Shown here piece by piece: positions 1 to 8,051 of a DNA stretch of 13,563 bases. The position numbers and the translations under genes were made by a program. Source of the stretch: Paramuribaculum sp. Its GTDB lineage: Bacteria; Bacteroidota; Bacteroidia; Bacteroidales; Muribaculaceae. The first letter of the stretch is position 1, and every line of letters starts with the position of its first letter. The stretch spans positions 1 through 13,563 of the forward strand of contig JAIDXU010000166.1 in assembly GCA_029058455.1 (NCBI GenBank), written 5' to 3'. Under the pieces are notes generated by a model that made no database searches, was not told where the DNA came from, and saw only the letters and a program-made list of their open reading frames with translations.

Positions 1-246
1 GTCATGAACTATGTGACAACTCTCGGCGCTACAACCGAAAATTTCCGCTATATATTCGGTTATGCCGAGCAATATAACAGCTATTGCACCAAGCAGTTTA
101 AAGACTATTCCGAAATGGAGGCGAATATGTTTAATGCCGAAGAGATCGAAAAAAGACATGAGACAGTGTTCCCTGAAGATGAGAAAAACTGTTACGAGCT
201 TGGCATACGTTTGGTGAGAAAAGCTGAGGAACTAAATATATCCTGA
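1..246 (+). CDS. 3' end of an unidentified gene, possibly a flavodoxin-family oxidoreductase
   Basis: The frame is open at the left edge and ends at TGA 244-246, so this is probably the C-terminal 80 or so residues of a longer protein; an ATG at 4 exists but its upstream context lies outside the window. The segment is hydrophilic, rich in aromatic and acidic residues, with no membrane segment or signal. Its end (HETVFPEDEKNCYELGIRLV, about residues 52-71) resembles the C-terminal helix of NAD(P)H-dependent FMN reductase or flavodoxin-family proteins, where a FP-x-D-x(4)-ELG-x-RL pattern is common. That match is from memory and weak. It lies 30 nt upstream of the antiporter on the same strand and is probably cotranscribed with it. 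It does not look like the end of arginine deiminase, carbamate kinase or an amino-acid decarboxylase, the usual partners of such antiporters. Confidence 0.55.
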   Translation, partial: VMNYVTTLGATTENFRYIFGYAEQYNSYCTKQFKDYSEMEANMFNAEEIEKRHETVFPEDEKNCYELGIRLVRKAEELNIS

Positions 247-276
247 TTCAATAATAAAGACTTTCAAGCAGGTTTT

Positions 277-1647
277 ATGTTGACAACCGGCAAGTTGGGA
301 TTCTGGGGCCTTACAGCTCTGGTGTTCGGTCTGATGGTTGGGGTGGGAATCTACAATCTGCCTCAAAATATGTCGGCAGTGGCCTCTCCCGCCGCTATTT
401 TCATATCGTGGATAATCACCGGTGTGGGAATTCTTCCGCTGGTGATGATATTTAAATACCTCAGTGAAAAATATCCTCAATATAACGCAGGATTATATCA
501 ATATGCACAAGCAGGATTTGGCAACTATGCCGGGTTTAATATAGCGTGGGGCTACTGGCTTTGCACCGCCTTCTCCAACGTGGCTTATGGCGTGATGCTC
601 AACGACGCTTTCGGGGCATTTTTCCCCTCACTGCTTAATCACGGCTGGGAGACGGTAGTGTTCTGTTCCTCGCTTATCTGGCTGATGTACTGGATCGTGT
701 CGCATGGAGTGAAGACGGCCAAAATCATCAATACTCTTTTAGCCGGCATAAAGGTATTAATGCTTATTTTTATAATTGCCATTTTCATTTTATTTTTTGA
801 CGAATCTCTGTTTGATTTCAACTTGCTTGACATTTCGTCTGTTTTAGGCAGTATCCCCACACAGGTACGCAAGACGATGATGGTAACCCTTTTCTGTTTT
901 TTCGGTGTTGAAGGAGCTGTTATGATGTCGGCCCGCGCCAAGAAAGCAAGCGACGTTGGAAAAGCCGGTATTGCCGGATTTGCAATCGCTCTCGTGCTCT
1001 ATATGGCTGTTTCTCTCCTATGCTTCGGCTTGCTCAAACGAGCAGACCTTGCGGGGCTACAAGATCCGTCGATTGCATATATCCTGCGCTATTCGTGCGG
1101 TGAATGGGCATATTGGTTTGTAATCTGTGCCGTGATAATTTCATTGCTTGGCGGGTGGGTTGCGTGGACATTAGTTGTGTCTCAAGTTCCCTACGAGGCG
1201 GCTCTCGTCGGGATTCTGCCCAAGAGTTTCAGACGCGTGAACAAGCACAATATGCCCGCCTATGGACTTGTCGCCTCAAGCATCGCTATGGAGATCTTTT
1301 TGCTTCTCGTAGTAATGGCCGACGATGTCTATATCGCCTCTCTCCACATTACCGGCCTCATGATTATTCCCTGCTATTTCTTTACCGGACTATTCCTGCT
1401 TAAAAAAGGAGGTCCCACAGGTATTCGTCTCATGGCGCTCGTCGCCACACTTTTCTGTCTGTGGATGGCTTACGCCGGAGGATTGCGGGAATTGCTTATG
1501 ACCTCGGTATTCTATCTGGTCGGAATAATATTCTTTATAAAAGTTAGAAAAGAGAATTTCAAACCCGGCTCACCACTCTTGACCCGGAGCGAGTGGCTTA
1601 CCATAGCCGCCCTCGCCATCTGCGCCATCCTCGCCTTTACCTGCTGA
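277..1647 (+). CDS. arcD: ArcD-like amino-acid antiporter (APC superfamily, basic amino acid/polyamine antiporter family)
   Basis: A 456-residue inner-membrane protein with about 12 hydrophobic segments, the normal size for this family (about 460-480). The N-terminal signature GLMVGVGIYNLPQNM (residues 18-32), AGFGNYAGFNIAWGYW (79-94) and FFGVEGAVMMSARAKKASDVGKA (208-230) closely follow the ArcD arginine/ornithine antiporter pattern. The family exchanges an amino acid for its decarboxylated or deiminated product, as ArcD swaps arginine for ornithine. The exact substrate pair is not shown by sequence, and other pairs such as histidine/histamine are possible. No arcA, arcB, arcC or decarboxylase gene is visible in the window, although the gene's upstream partner is cut off. 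The ATG at 277 starts directly before the first membrane segment. The gene converges on the CoA-transferase, with 93 nt between stop codons. Confidence 0.82.
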   Translation: MLTTGKLGFWGLTALVFGLMVGVGIYNLPQNMSAVASPAAIFISWIITGVGILPLVMIFKYLSEKYPQYNAGLYQYAQAGFGNYAGFNIAWGYWLCTAFSNVAYGVMLNDAFGAFFPSLLNHGWETVVFCSSLIWLMYWIVSHGVKTAKIINTLLAGIKVLMLIFIIAIFILFFDESLFDFNLLDISSVLGSIPTQVRKTMMVTLFCFFGVEGAVMMSARAKKASDVGKAGIAGFAIALVLYMAVSLLCFGLLKRADLAGLQDPSIAYILRYSCGEWAYWFVICAVIISLLGGWVAWTLVVSQVPYEAALVGILPKSFRRVNKHNMPAYGLVASSIAMEIFLLLVVMADDVYIASLHITGLMIIPCYFFTGLFLLKKGGPTGIRLMALVATLFCLWMAYAGGLRELLMTSVFYLVGIIFFIKVRKENFKPGSPLLTRSEWLTIAALAICAILAFTC

Positions 1648-1699
1648 CCCCCATTATTATAGTATCCAAACTACAAATGCAGCTAAAAACCATGAGATC

Positions 1700-1730
1700 T
1701 TCTCACCGACATTACATTTGAGTGTGAGAA
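1700..1730 (-). terminator. Weak hairpin between convergent genes
   Basis: TTCTCAC (1700-1706) and GTGAGAA (1724-1730) form a 7-bp stem with a 17-nt loop. On the minus strand, after the CoA-transferase stop, the stem is followed about 10 nt later by a run of five T. The long loop and displaced T-run make this a poor intrinsic terminator. Nothing else is seen in the 93-nt gap (1648-1740). Confidence 0.25.
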
Positions 1731-1740
1731 TATAGGTAGG

Positions 1741-3063
1741 TTAGTGCCAGTGGTTTGAGCGGAGGTAGGCGTAGCCGAGGCGCTCGAAGGCCTCACGGTC
1801 GAGCTGCTCGCGAAATTCGGGGGCGGCAATAGAGATAAGCAGCCGTGCGCGCTCATGAAGGTTGCGGCCACGGAGATTGACGGCGCCATATTCGGTCACT
1901 ACCCAATGAGTCTGAAAACGGGTTGTAACCACTCCCGCTCCACTGCTCAACACCGGCTTGATTTTATTCTTACCGCTTGAGGTGGTCGAAAGCATGGCAT
2001 GAATCGCCTGACCGTTGCGGCTTCGCGAAGCGCCATAAACAAAGTCATGCTGGCCACCAACGCCCGAATAGATGCGTGTGCCTATCGAATCGGCGCATAT
2101 CTGACCTGTAAGATCGATTTCTATACACGAGTTGATGGCCGTAACATTGTCGTTGCGTGAAATTATAAACGGATCGTTGACCCATTCCACATCTTTCATC
2201 AGCAGACTCTCGTTGCGGTCCATAAAGTCATAGAGACGTCGGGTGCCGAGTGCCAGAGTAGCTACCGAGCGGCCCGGCTCAACTTTCTTGAGACTGTTGT
2301 CTATCACTCCCGACTCTATCAAGGGCACCATGCCGTCGGTCAAAGCTTCGGTGTGGACACCCAAATGACGGTGACCGGCCAACGCGCCAAGCACCGAGTT
2401 GGGAATATCGCCGACTCCAATCTGCAAAGTCGCTCCGTCGGGAATCAGATCGGCCACAAGCTGACCTATCCGCTCAACCTTTTCGGTAGGAGGATCAATT
2501 TTCACCTCGGCAAGAGGATCATGAACCTCGACCATTGCGTCGAGCTTCGACACATGAATCAATGCGTCACCATAGGAGAACGGAATCAAAGGGTTGATCT
2601 GCGCCACTATTATACGGGCACACTCCACGGCTGCCGGAGTTACATCAGCCGAAATGCCATAGCTCACATAACCGTTTTCGTCAGGAAGCGAACAGTTGAT
2701 AAACGCCACGTCGAGCCGAATGGTGCCGTCGCGGAAAAGTTGCGGCACCTGACCGAGAAATCTCGGCGTGGTGGTGGCAAAGCCATCGTTAACCCATCCT
2801 CTCACAGCATTCGACACAAAGAAGCTGTCGATGAGAAACGAATCCTTGTATCGGGGATTGCAAAGCGGCGACACGCGCCGACCGAGAGCAAGAGCATTAT
2901 AGAGAATCACTCCCCGCAACTCGTTGCCCCTGCGCGCCAAGGCCGCGATAAGAGCCTCGGGCAAAGAACAGCTGCCCTGCACAAACACATGGTCACCGCT
3001 CTTCACGAGCTTCACGGCCTCATCGGCTGTCATATATTTAGGGGCATCATGTCGGGTAGGCAT
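1741..3063 (-). CDS. Acyl-CoA:carboxylate CoA-transferase / acetyl-CoA hydrolase family (4-hydroxybutyrate CoA-transferase-like)
   Basis: A 440-residue cytosolic enzyme of family I CoA-transferases, close to the usual 430-440. It moves CoA between acetyl-CoA (or another acyl-CoA) and a carboxylate through a glutamyl-CoA thioester. Visible landmarks are FINCSLPDENGYVSYG (121-136), GATLQIGVGDIPNSVLGAL (210-228), the presumed catalytic Glu239 in GVHTEALTDG (235-244), and the glycine loop SGVGGQHDFVYGA (333-345). The C-terminal RSNHWH is typical of the family. In gut anaerobes such enzymes act in acetate, butyrate or succinate fermentation; which acyl group is used here cannot be read from sequence. 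The ATG at 3063 fits a promoter whose -7 box lies about 60 nt upstream, so the gene probably does not depend on the fimbrial operon behind it. An alternative name is acetyl-CoA hydrolase. Confidence 0.88.
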   Translation of the reverse strand: MPTRHDAPKYMTADEAVKLVKSGDHVFVQGSCSLPEALIAALARRGNELRGVILYNALALGRRVSPLCNPRYKDSFLIDSFFVSNAVRGWVNDGFATTTPRFLGQVPQLFRDGTIRLDVAFINCSLPDENGYVSYGISADVTPAAVECARIIVAQINPLIPFSYGDALIHVSKLDAMVEVHDPLAEVKIDPPTEKVERIGQLVADLIPDGATLQIGVGDIPNSVLGALAGHRHLGVHTEALTDGMVPLIESGVIDNSLKKVEPGRSVATLALGTRRLYDFMDRNESLLMKDVEWVNDPFIISRNDNVTAINSCIEIDLTGQICADSIGTRIYSGVGGQHDFVYGASRSRNGQAIHAMLSTTSSGKNKIKPVLSSGAGVVTTRFQTHWVVTEYGAVNLRGRNLHERARLLISIAAPEFREQLDREAFERLGYAYLRSNHWH

Positions 3064-3123
3064 TGGCGGGCAGAATAATGGTTATGGGCTTACTCACGGG
3101 GATGGTAAAGCCGATTATATCTG

Positions 3124-3156
3124 CAAAGTTACTCTTTTTAATAACATCCGCAACAA
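3124..3156 (-). promoter_or_regulatory. Promoter for the CoA-transferase gene
   Basis: Read on the minus strand, TAACTTTG (3131-3124) matches the Bacteroidetes -7 consensus TAnnTTTG. A TTGTTG element lies at 3156-3151, with 19 nt between it and the -7 box, within the normal range for the -33 TTG. Transcription would begin near 3117, leaving a leader of about 55 nt. The rest of the 252-nt interval (3064-3315), which also follows the end of the fimbrial operon, holds no gene and no convincing T-tailed terminator, only a weak bulged hairpin at 3248-3267. Confidence 0.65.
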
Positions 3157-3315
3157 CCCGATTTTCAGGCCGATTGAGACTTATGCGCGCCTACCTTATT
3201 AGCGCTTAGGATTATAACATGCCAAAACTCTCAACCTCCTATCTGCCGGTTTTAACAAGCATTAACCAATCGCTTTTCCTTTTCAGGCAATTTATATCTA
3301 CGTTTACCTTGCCGA

Positions 3316-5898
3316 TCATTCGGCTACGGGACGGATACCGAAAGCCTCGATACGCGCCTCGTCGGGAAGCTTGTGACTCACGGGAGTGTCATTGATAAGC
3401 ACGAGCGCGGCGGCTTCTGTGCGGTTGGCATGTGAGGTCCACAGCTCGGTCATATTGGCGCCATTATTTGTCACGGTTTCCCTACCGCTCTTGCCCGAAC
3501 GATAGCCGAGCGCCGGGAAAGATATTGAGGAACCGTCGGCGGTATCTGAGAATATAAACGAAGCGGGATTGGCATAGCCTGAATAGGGCACAAAACTGAA
3601 ACTATTGTCGGGCACATCGCGGAATGCCATGAAATATGATCCCGGAACCATAAATCCTGCCGGACAGGGGTCATAGACGGTCTTTACAGGATGAGAGTCG
3701 GTGCCTGTATTCCAATGGTTGTTATAGGTGAAGCGGGGATTTCCGCTCATGGCGAGAATCCTGAAAATCTGGGGAGTCTTGATCATCTCCGCCTCAAGCT
3801 TGTCGCTCACGGCATCACCCGAGGAAGTCTCGACAAACTGAGTATCGATTTCAGTGATTTCGGTGTGATCGGCATAATACCATTCCTTAATACCTGAAAT
3901 CATCGGGTCCTTACGTCCCCACTGATAGAAGCTGTGGCAATCGGGGGTAATGACATGTTTACCGACCTGCTCGACAGTAAGTAGCATGGAGTTGCCCTGC
4001 GAACCGTCGACAGGCTTCTGGGTTAAGCGCACCAATACCGAGCTTGAAGCGAAATCGGTTTCGTCACCGCCGCTTATCTGACCGAGGTTGAGAGGCATCA
4101 TAGTGAATGTAGTGCCGTTATAGCTCATTGAATGGAGATTTTCGCCCGGCACATAGTCGGTGACCCAAAGGTGCCAGCTCCACATTATTTCACCCGATTG
4201 GTCGCGCACGGCCACAACTGCGTTGCCCTGTCTTATAGAGGCGGCAGGAATATCAAACAGAATACTGTGACCATCATCCGACAGGCGCACGTCGCGCACC
4301 AGATTAAGGCGGCCCTCCCATACCAACACAGCGTCACGAGGATTCGTGCAGCCCGTATTCTCATAGATATAGGGGTGCTTGATACGGTCGCCGAGATGAT
4401 TCATAAATGGAGCGCGGGAGCGGGTCGGCTGATAGGCACGGGTATTATCGGCGCCGTTTTTAATAGCATTGCCATACACCAGCGGCAGACTGTAGAAGCC
4501 GGGGGCATTGATGACATAGCAGTTGGCGGTATTCTCTACCGAGGGGGCACCTGTTGAGTTTGACAAATTATAAGGTGAGCTTTCCGAGCCAACGGCGCTA
4601 TTCTGACGCAATCGGCGGGTTGCCTCACTCATGCTCACGAAGTCAGGCTCAACCATGCGGGTCGTAGCCACACACTCCATGCTTCCGTTGCCCTCAACGG
4701 GCAGAGCGGCTATCCATGCGGGAGTGTCGATCACATTGCCCGAGGCGTCGACATACTCGGCTATCCACGGCACTTCCTCGGTGACAAGCTGCCCGTTGAC
4801 CATTTTCTCATGTCGGCTGGTAATGTTATAGCTTTTTGTGCCTCCGGTGTAGTTAAACGACAGCGGACTCTCGACAGTAAGGATAAACCGGTCAACTTCG
4901 GGATTGGCTGACAGGCGATAGGTGTAGGTATTGCCTGCCTCCCAGCTCTGACCTCCAAGCGAAGCGGTAAACTCGCTTTCGTTGCCGTTGATATCAATTA
5001 CGATTGTAACCGAAACATTGTCGCCGAGATCCTCAGGCAGCAGCATGAAAGTATGTTCGTCGTCGGTTATAGCGGTTTCTTCGGCCACATTCCCGTCATC
5101 ACCGGCACTAAGAACTGTGTTGAGTGTAGCGGTAAATTCGCCGCTTCCCTCAATGTCGCTCCATCGACCGGTTTCAATATCGAGATTGCCGCTTTGAGCC
5201 ACACCCGAGATAGTGATACTCTTCACCGTGCAGGGAGTCATGCCGTCGCCGGCAATAAATCTCACCGCTGCCAATGCATGATTAAAGGTCATGAGGCAGG
5301 GAGATATTGACGCATCCTTGGGCGTTGACCACATCAGATCGCACTGTGAGGTCACATCGTCAGGCACACGGTAGGCTATAACCGGGCTATCGCCGGGATT
5401 AGATGAGGGAAGCGATACAATTCCCCCTTCGGGCGCGGCACAATAGGGAGAATAGGCATTAAGATGAAGCGAGCCGCTACCCGGCCATAGATACTCACTC
5501 GCCGGGCGCCACGAATTGGCCTTTGTAACCTCAACGTTATCCATATAATAGTCAGTCTCGTCGCTCCCGCTCACTGCGGCATATACGCCGAATGAAGCGA
5601 TGGTCGACTTGGAAACCTGCCCTCCGCGTGACTCCGGTTTCATCTCTCCCTCGGCCGTGGCCTGAACCTCGGGAATGAGATAGAGCTGAGTGCTGCCCGA
5701 GCGCAAGGTCACTGTAGAGAGCTGCCCTACACCGCGACCCGACCGGCTGAAGCTGTCGTTGGCCGCCACATCAAAAGTGACTGTGCGGCCTGACTCGTGG
5801 AGCGAGTCTGCGAAATCATCGCTACAGGCCGCCAAAGCGGCTGAAATACAGATAACCGTTGCCGGCAACATATTGGAGATGAAACGTGAAGTAGCCAT
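3316..5898 (-). CDS. Large fimbrillin-family lipoprotein, probable type V pilus tip adhesin
   Basis: An 860-residue secreted lipoprotein. The signal peptide ends in the lipobox ALAAC (Cys25). Residues about 35-330 look like a fimbrillin (Mfa-like) domain, with EYLWPG (135-140), the hallmark LMTFNHALAAVRF (202-214), LLPEDL (286-291) and the closing strand WEAGNTYTYRLS (319-330). Residues 338-415 resemble a BACON-like beta-sandwich (LSFNYTGGTKSYNITS). Residues 455-582 carry the ANCYVINAPGFYSLPLVYGN and WSWHLWVTDY motifs common in Bacteroidales fimbrial adhesins. Residues 655-860 look FISUMP-like (YQWGRKDP, DPCPAGFMVP, ALGYRSG, final FGIRPV). It is the last gene of the operon, 105 nt after the fimbrillin gene, the place and size expected of a tip subunit. 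An Arg at 52 (SFSRSG) could be a maturation site. Tip placement is inference; domain limits are approximate. Confidence 0.8.
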   Translation of the reverse strand: MATSRFISNMLPATVICISAALAACSDDFADSLHESGRTVTFDVAANDSFSRSGRGVGQLSTVTLRSGSTQLYLIPEVQATAEGEMKPESRGGQVSKSTIASFGVYAAVSGSDETDYYMDNVEVTKANSWRPASEYLWPGSGSLHLNAYSPYCAAPEGGIVSLPSSNPGDSPVIAYRVPDDVTSQCDLMWSTPKDASISPCLMTFNHALAAVRFIAGDGMTPCTVKSITISGVAQSGNLDIETGRWSDIEGSGEFTATLNTVLSAGDDGNVAEETAITDDEHTFMLLPEDLGDNVSVTIVIDINGNESEFTASLGGQSWEAGNTYTYRLSANPEVDRFILTVESPLSFNYTGGTKSYNITSRHEKMVNGQLVTEEVPWIAEYVDASGNVIDTPAWIAALPVEGNGSMECVATTRMVEPDFVSMSEATRRLRQNSAVGSESSPYNLSNSTGAPSVENTANCYVINAPGFYSLPLVYGNAIKNGADNTRAYQPTRSRAPFMNHLGDRIKHPYIYENTGCTNPRDAVLVWEGRLNLVRDVRLSDDGHSILFDIPAASIRQGNAVVAVRDQSGEIMWSWHLWVTDYVPGENLHSMSYNGTTFTMMPLNLGQISGGDETDFASSSVLVRLTQKPVDGSQGNSMLLTVEQVGKHVITPDCHSFYQWGRKDPMISGIKEWYYADHTEITEIDTQFVETSSGDAVSDKLEAEMIKTPQIFRILAMSGNPRFTYNNHWNTGTDSHPVKTVYDPCPAGFMVPGSYFMAFRDVPDNSFSFVPYSGYANPASFIFSDTADGSSISFPALGYRSGKSGRETVTNNGANMTELWTSHANRTEAAALVLINDTPVSHKLPDEARIEAFGIRPVAE

Positions 5899-5913
5899 AG
5901 CGTTATGAATTTT

Positions 5914-5928
5914 GGCGGAGAATCCGCC
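5914..5928 (-). repeat. Short perfect hairpin upstream of the tip gene
   Basis: GGCGGA / TCCGCC form a perfect 6-bp stem around a 3-nt loop. It ends 15 nt before the tip-gene ATG at 5898, close enough in the mRNA to limit or pace ribosome loading. It has no T-run, so it is not a classical terminator. Confidence 0.6.
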
Positions 5929-5938
5929 GATTTGGTGA

Positions 5939-5967
5939 CTGCCGGGGGAACATCAAACCCCCGGCAG
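5939..5967 (-). repeat. Perfect 10-bp GC-rich hairpin between the fimbrillin and tip genes
   Basis: CTGCCGGGGG (5939-5948) and CCCCCGGCAG (5958-5967) form a perfect 10-bp stem with a 9-nt loop. It starts 36 nt after the fimbrillin stop codon. Read in the gene direction it is followed by TCACCAAATC, not by T residues, so it is not a standard rho-independent terminator. A likely role is to stabilise the upstream mRNA end or partly attenuate transcription, lowering tip relative to shaft subunit. The role is inferred; the hairpin itself is directly visible. Confidence 0.7.
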
Positions 5968-6003
5968 CCTCGACTGATTGTAAGTCGTTAAAAGATTATA
6001 TTA

Positions 6004-7047
6004 TTACTTTGTAACTGCGGGTAAATCAACATAAGTATCAACCCAGTCAACTACATCGACGGTAAATTTAATCGGGCCGCCGAGCACAGGATTACCGGGG
6101 ATAGGATCGTTAGGATCTACATAACCGGCACCGTGGGTCAGGTCAAGAGTATAGATATATTTCTTGCCGGCTTCCCAGTTGGTATCGATAGGAATTGCAG
6201 CCCACTGACACTGACCGTTTGAGGGGAAGGGATAAACCTGCACACCTGTTTCGGCAGTAGCGATCTGAAGCTTGATTGACAGATATGCGCCTTTGGCACT
6301 GTTCGACGGATCATTCTGAGGATCCCAGGCGGTAAGCTGCTGAGGAAGAATGATGGCGTTACCACCGTTGCCCATCACTGTCACGGCGTCAGGACCAAGA
6401 GTTACAGGCTGATCGTAGGTATCGGTATAGATAGCCTTGTCGGTAGCGAGAGTCCAGTCGGAGGTTACAAAATCATAAGAGCCTTTCGACACGGGCTGAC
6501 CGATTCTCACACCGCTGACATTAAAGGTATAGACATCGTTGTCGGTCTTGGCGCGCACTTCGATCTGCACCAGCTGGTGATTGAATGTGAGAGGCACACC
6601 GGCTGTTTCGTTAGCCTGTTTGGTGCCTGTGGCGGTGGCGGTCACAAAGTCAATCTGATCACCAATTTCTGCTGCCGGCGAAAAGTCTTTCATGCTCTTT
6701 TCATCGGGAGTGATTGTTACGGTAGCACCGGGATTTTCAGGAGCATAGGCATAGAAAGTCAGTTCGCTGTTATCTCCGGGCCAATAATATTCGGTTGCCG
6801 AGGTAAAGAAGCCGTCACTTCCCTTGCCGAACTGCATCACAGGGAAGAACTCCTGTTCGCCCAAAAAGGCGGCGGCATAGATGTCGGTAAGGTTGGCGTT
6901 GGTAACTTCGGTGGCACGCGAATCGATTACGGAACGGAAGTCAATGGCACGTCCGCGGTTAACGGCAACCGGTTCATCTTCTGAACATGAGGCGAGAGTC
7001 AAGGCTGAAAGACCTAAAGCCATCAGAGAAATTTTGGTGAGTTTCAT
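6004..7047 (-). CDS. Fimbrillin family lipoprotein, probable type V pilus shaft subunit
   Basis: A 347-residue Mfa-like fimbrillin, the usual size of a Bacteroidales pilus subunit. The signal peptide MKLTKISLMALGLSALTLASC has its lipobox Cys at 21, followed by SEDE. Landmarks are EYYWPGD (86-92), PLTFNHQLVQIEV (152-164), ILPQQL (233-238) and WEAGKKYIYTLDL (291-303), with a final beta-strand region DVVDWVD (331-337). Arg44 in DSRATEV lies where type V pilins are cut by a trypsin-like protease before donor-strand assembly. I chose the ATG at 7047: an in-frame start at 7098 would add 17 residues and put the signal peptide too far inside. The gene follows the DUF5119 lipoprotein by 41 nt and precedes the tip gene. 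Calling it the shaft rests on size and position. Confidence 0.82.
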   Translation of the reverse strand: MKLTKISLMALGLSALTLASCSEDEPVAVNRGRAIDFRSVIDSRATEVTNANLTDIYAAAFLGEQEFFPVMQFGKGSDGFFTSATEYYWPGDNSELTFYAYAPENPGATVTITPDEKSMKDFSPAAEIGDQIDFVTATATGTKQANETAGVPLTFNHQLVQIEVRAKTDNDVYTFNVSGVRIGQPVSKGSYDFVTSDWTLATDKAIYTDTYDQPVTLGPDAVTVMGNGGNAIILPQQLTAWDPQNDPSNSAKGAYLSIKLQIATAETGVQVYPFPSNGQCQWAAIPIDTNWEAGKKYIYTLDLTHGAGYVDPNDPIPGNPVLGGPIKFTVDVVDWVDTYVDLPAVTK

Positions 7048-7088
7048 AGTGGTAAATATTTTAAGTGTGTTTATAAAGTTATATCGGA

Positions 7089-8051
7089 TTATTGCCACAT
7101 CGGCAGATTGATTTCTATATCATTCCATTTGTTGACGTCGGGGATAAAACCTCCTCCGCCCGAAACAGGCTGAGGCAATTCAAGCCCTCTTATCACTATA
7201 TTGACATGACGGGGATCGGGAGCGTCGGCAACCTGATCGGTCACATCAAAGGTGTGATACCATTTGGTGCCGTCGGTAAGGCGCAGATAAACCGTAATGC
7301 GGTGGGAAACCTTGTTAGTGTTACACTCTCCGAAGGTGAGAAATTCGCTGTGGAGCGACTCATTCCCGGTGGAGGGTTTGAGAGTGAAAGGCATTGTCAC
7401 AGTGTTGTCGGTAGCGTTGCCGTGACCGTTGAGATAGCCCTCGGCCATGCCCGAGATAGTAGCGTCGACCGAAGCGCCGTGAAGATAATCGAGGTTTTTC
7501 ACATCGAGTATGTCGACCGTGTAGTGGCATACCGCCTCCTCGGGCATAAAGATTATATATTTATCGCCTTCGTCGTCATCGCGCATCTCTATTGAGTCGT
7601 TGCGAATGCTCCATATCATATCGGGAGTCAGAGCCATGCGCTCGCTCTCCTCACCTGAGGCACGAGGCAACAGACGGGCGTCAAATCCGCCGCCCGAGAG
7701 CTGTGTGGCGTCTTTGGTAAACACTTCAAAAATATCGGGATCCTCAGTGTGGCGCGTGTTCATTCTCTCACTCATATCGCCGTTGATGGTCAGGGCGCAA
7801 TATCTGCCCAAAGGGAGAGCTATTTGGCCGCCCGAACGACCGGTAAAGGTATAGGCGAGAGCATCGCCTGAGGTTGGAAAGAAGTAAACGAGCATCGACG
7901 CCGGATCAGCATCGGGAGCCTTGCTCCAGTCAAATTCGACATAAACATTCCGGCGCACCGAGTGGTCATAGCACAATTCCTTATGCTCACACGAGCCGAG
8001 AGTCAGGGCCAGAGCCGCGGTCAGCAGTTGAAAAATTACTGAAGTTCTCAT
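7089..8051 (-). CDS. DUF5119 lipoprotein, FimB/Mfa2-like fimbrial accessory or anchor protein
   Basis: A 320-residue secreted lipoprotein. The signal peptide MRTSVIFQLLTAALALTLGSC ends at lipobox Cys21, and the mature N-terminus CEHKELCYDH with VEFDWSKAP and ASMLVYFFPTSG is typical of the DUF5119 family found beside fimbrillin genes. The domain then runs through beta-rich sequence to a proline- and glycine-rich tail (VSGGGGFIPDVNKWNDIEI). By analogy with Mfa2/FimB, such proteins are thought to anchor or terminate the pilus at the outer membrane; this is not proven for DUF5119. Its ATG overlaps the stop codon of the DUF3575 gene in the sequence ATGA, indicating translational coupling. The gene order DUF3575, DUF5119, fimbrillin is common in Bacteroidales. 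Confidence 0.82.
   Translation of the reverse strand: MRTSVIFQLLTAALALTLGSCEHKELCYDHSVRRNVYVEFDWSKAPDADPASMLVYFFPTSGDALAYTFTGRSGGQIALPLGRYCALTINGDMSERMNTRHTEDPDIFEVFTKDATQLSGGGFDARLLPRASGEESERMALTPDMIWSIRNDSIEMRDDDEGDKYIIFMPEEAVCHYTVDILDVKNLDYLHGASVDATISGMAEGYLNGHGNATDNTVTMPFTLKPSTGNESLHSEFLTFGECNTNKVSHRITVYLRLTDGTKWYHTFDVTDQVADAPDPRHVNIVIRGLELPQPVSGGGGFIPDVNKWNDIEINLPMWQ

Noticed and set aside
2353..3078. Long plus-strand open frame opposite the CoA-transferase
   Set aside because: It is the antisense shadow of a well-conserved enzyme; the translation is rich in His and Arg and shows no family motif.
5939..5967. Rho-independent terminator after the fimbrillin gene
   Set aside because: The stem is strong but has no following T-run on the coding strand.
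7048..7098. Upstream start for the fimbrillin gene at 7098
   Set aside because: It would bury the lipoprotein signal peptide 17 residues inside the protein and overlap the DUF5119 stop region.
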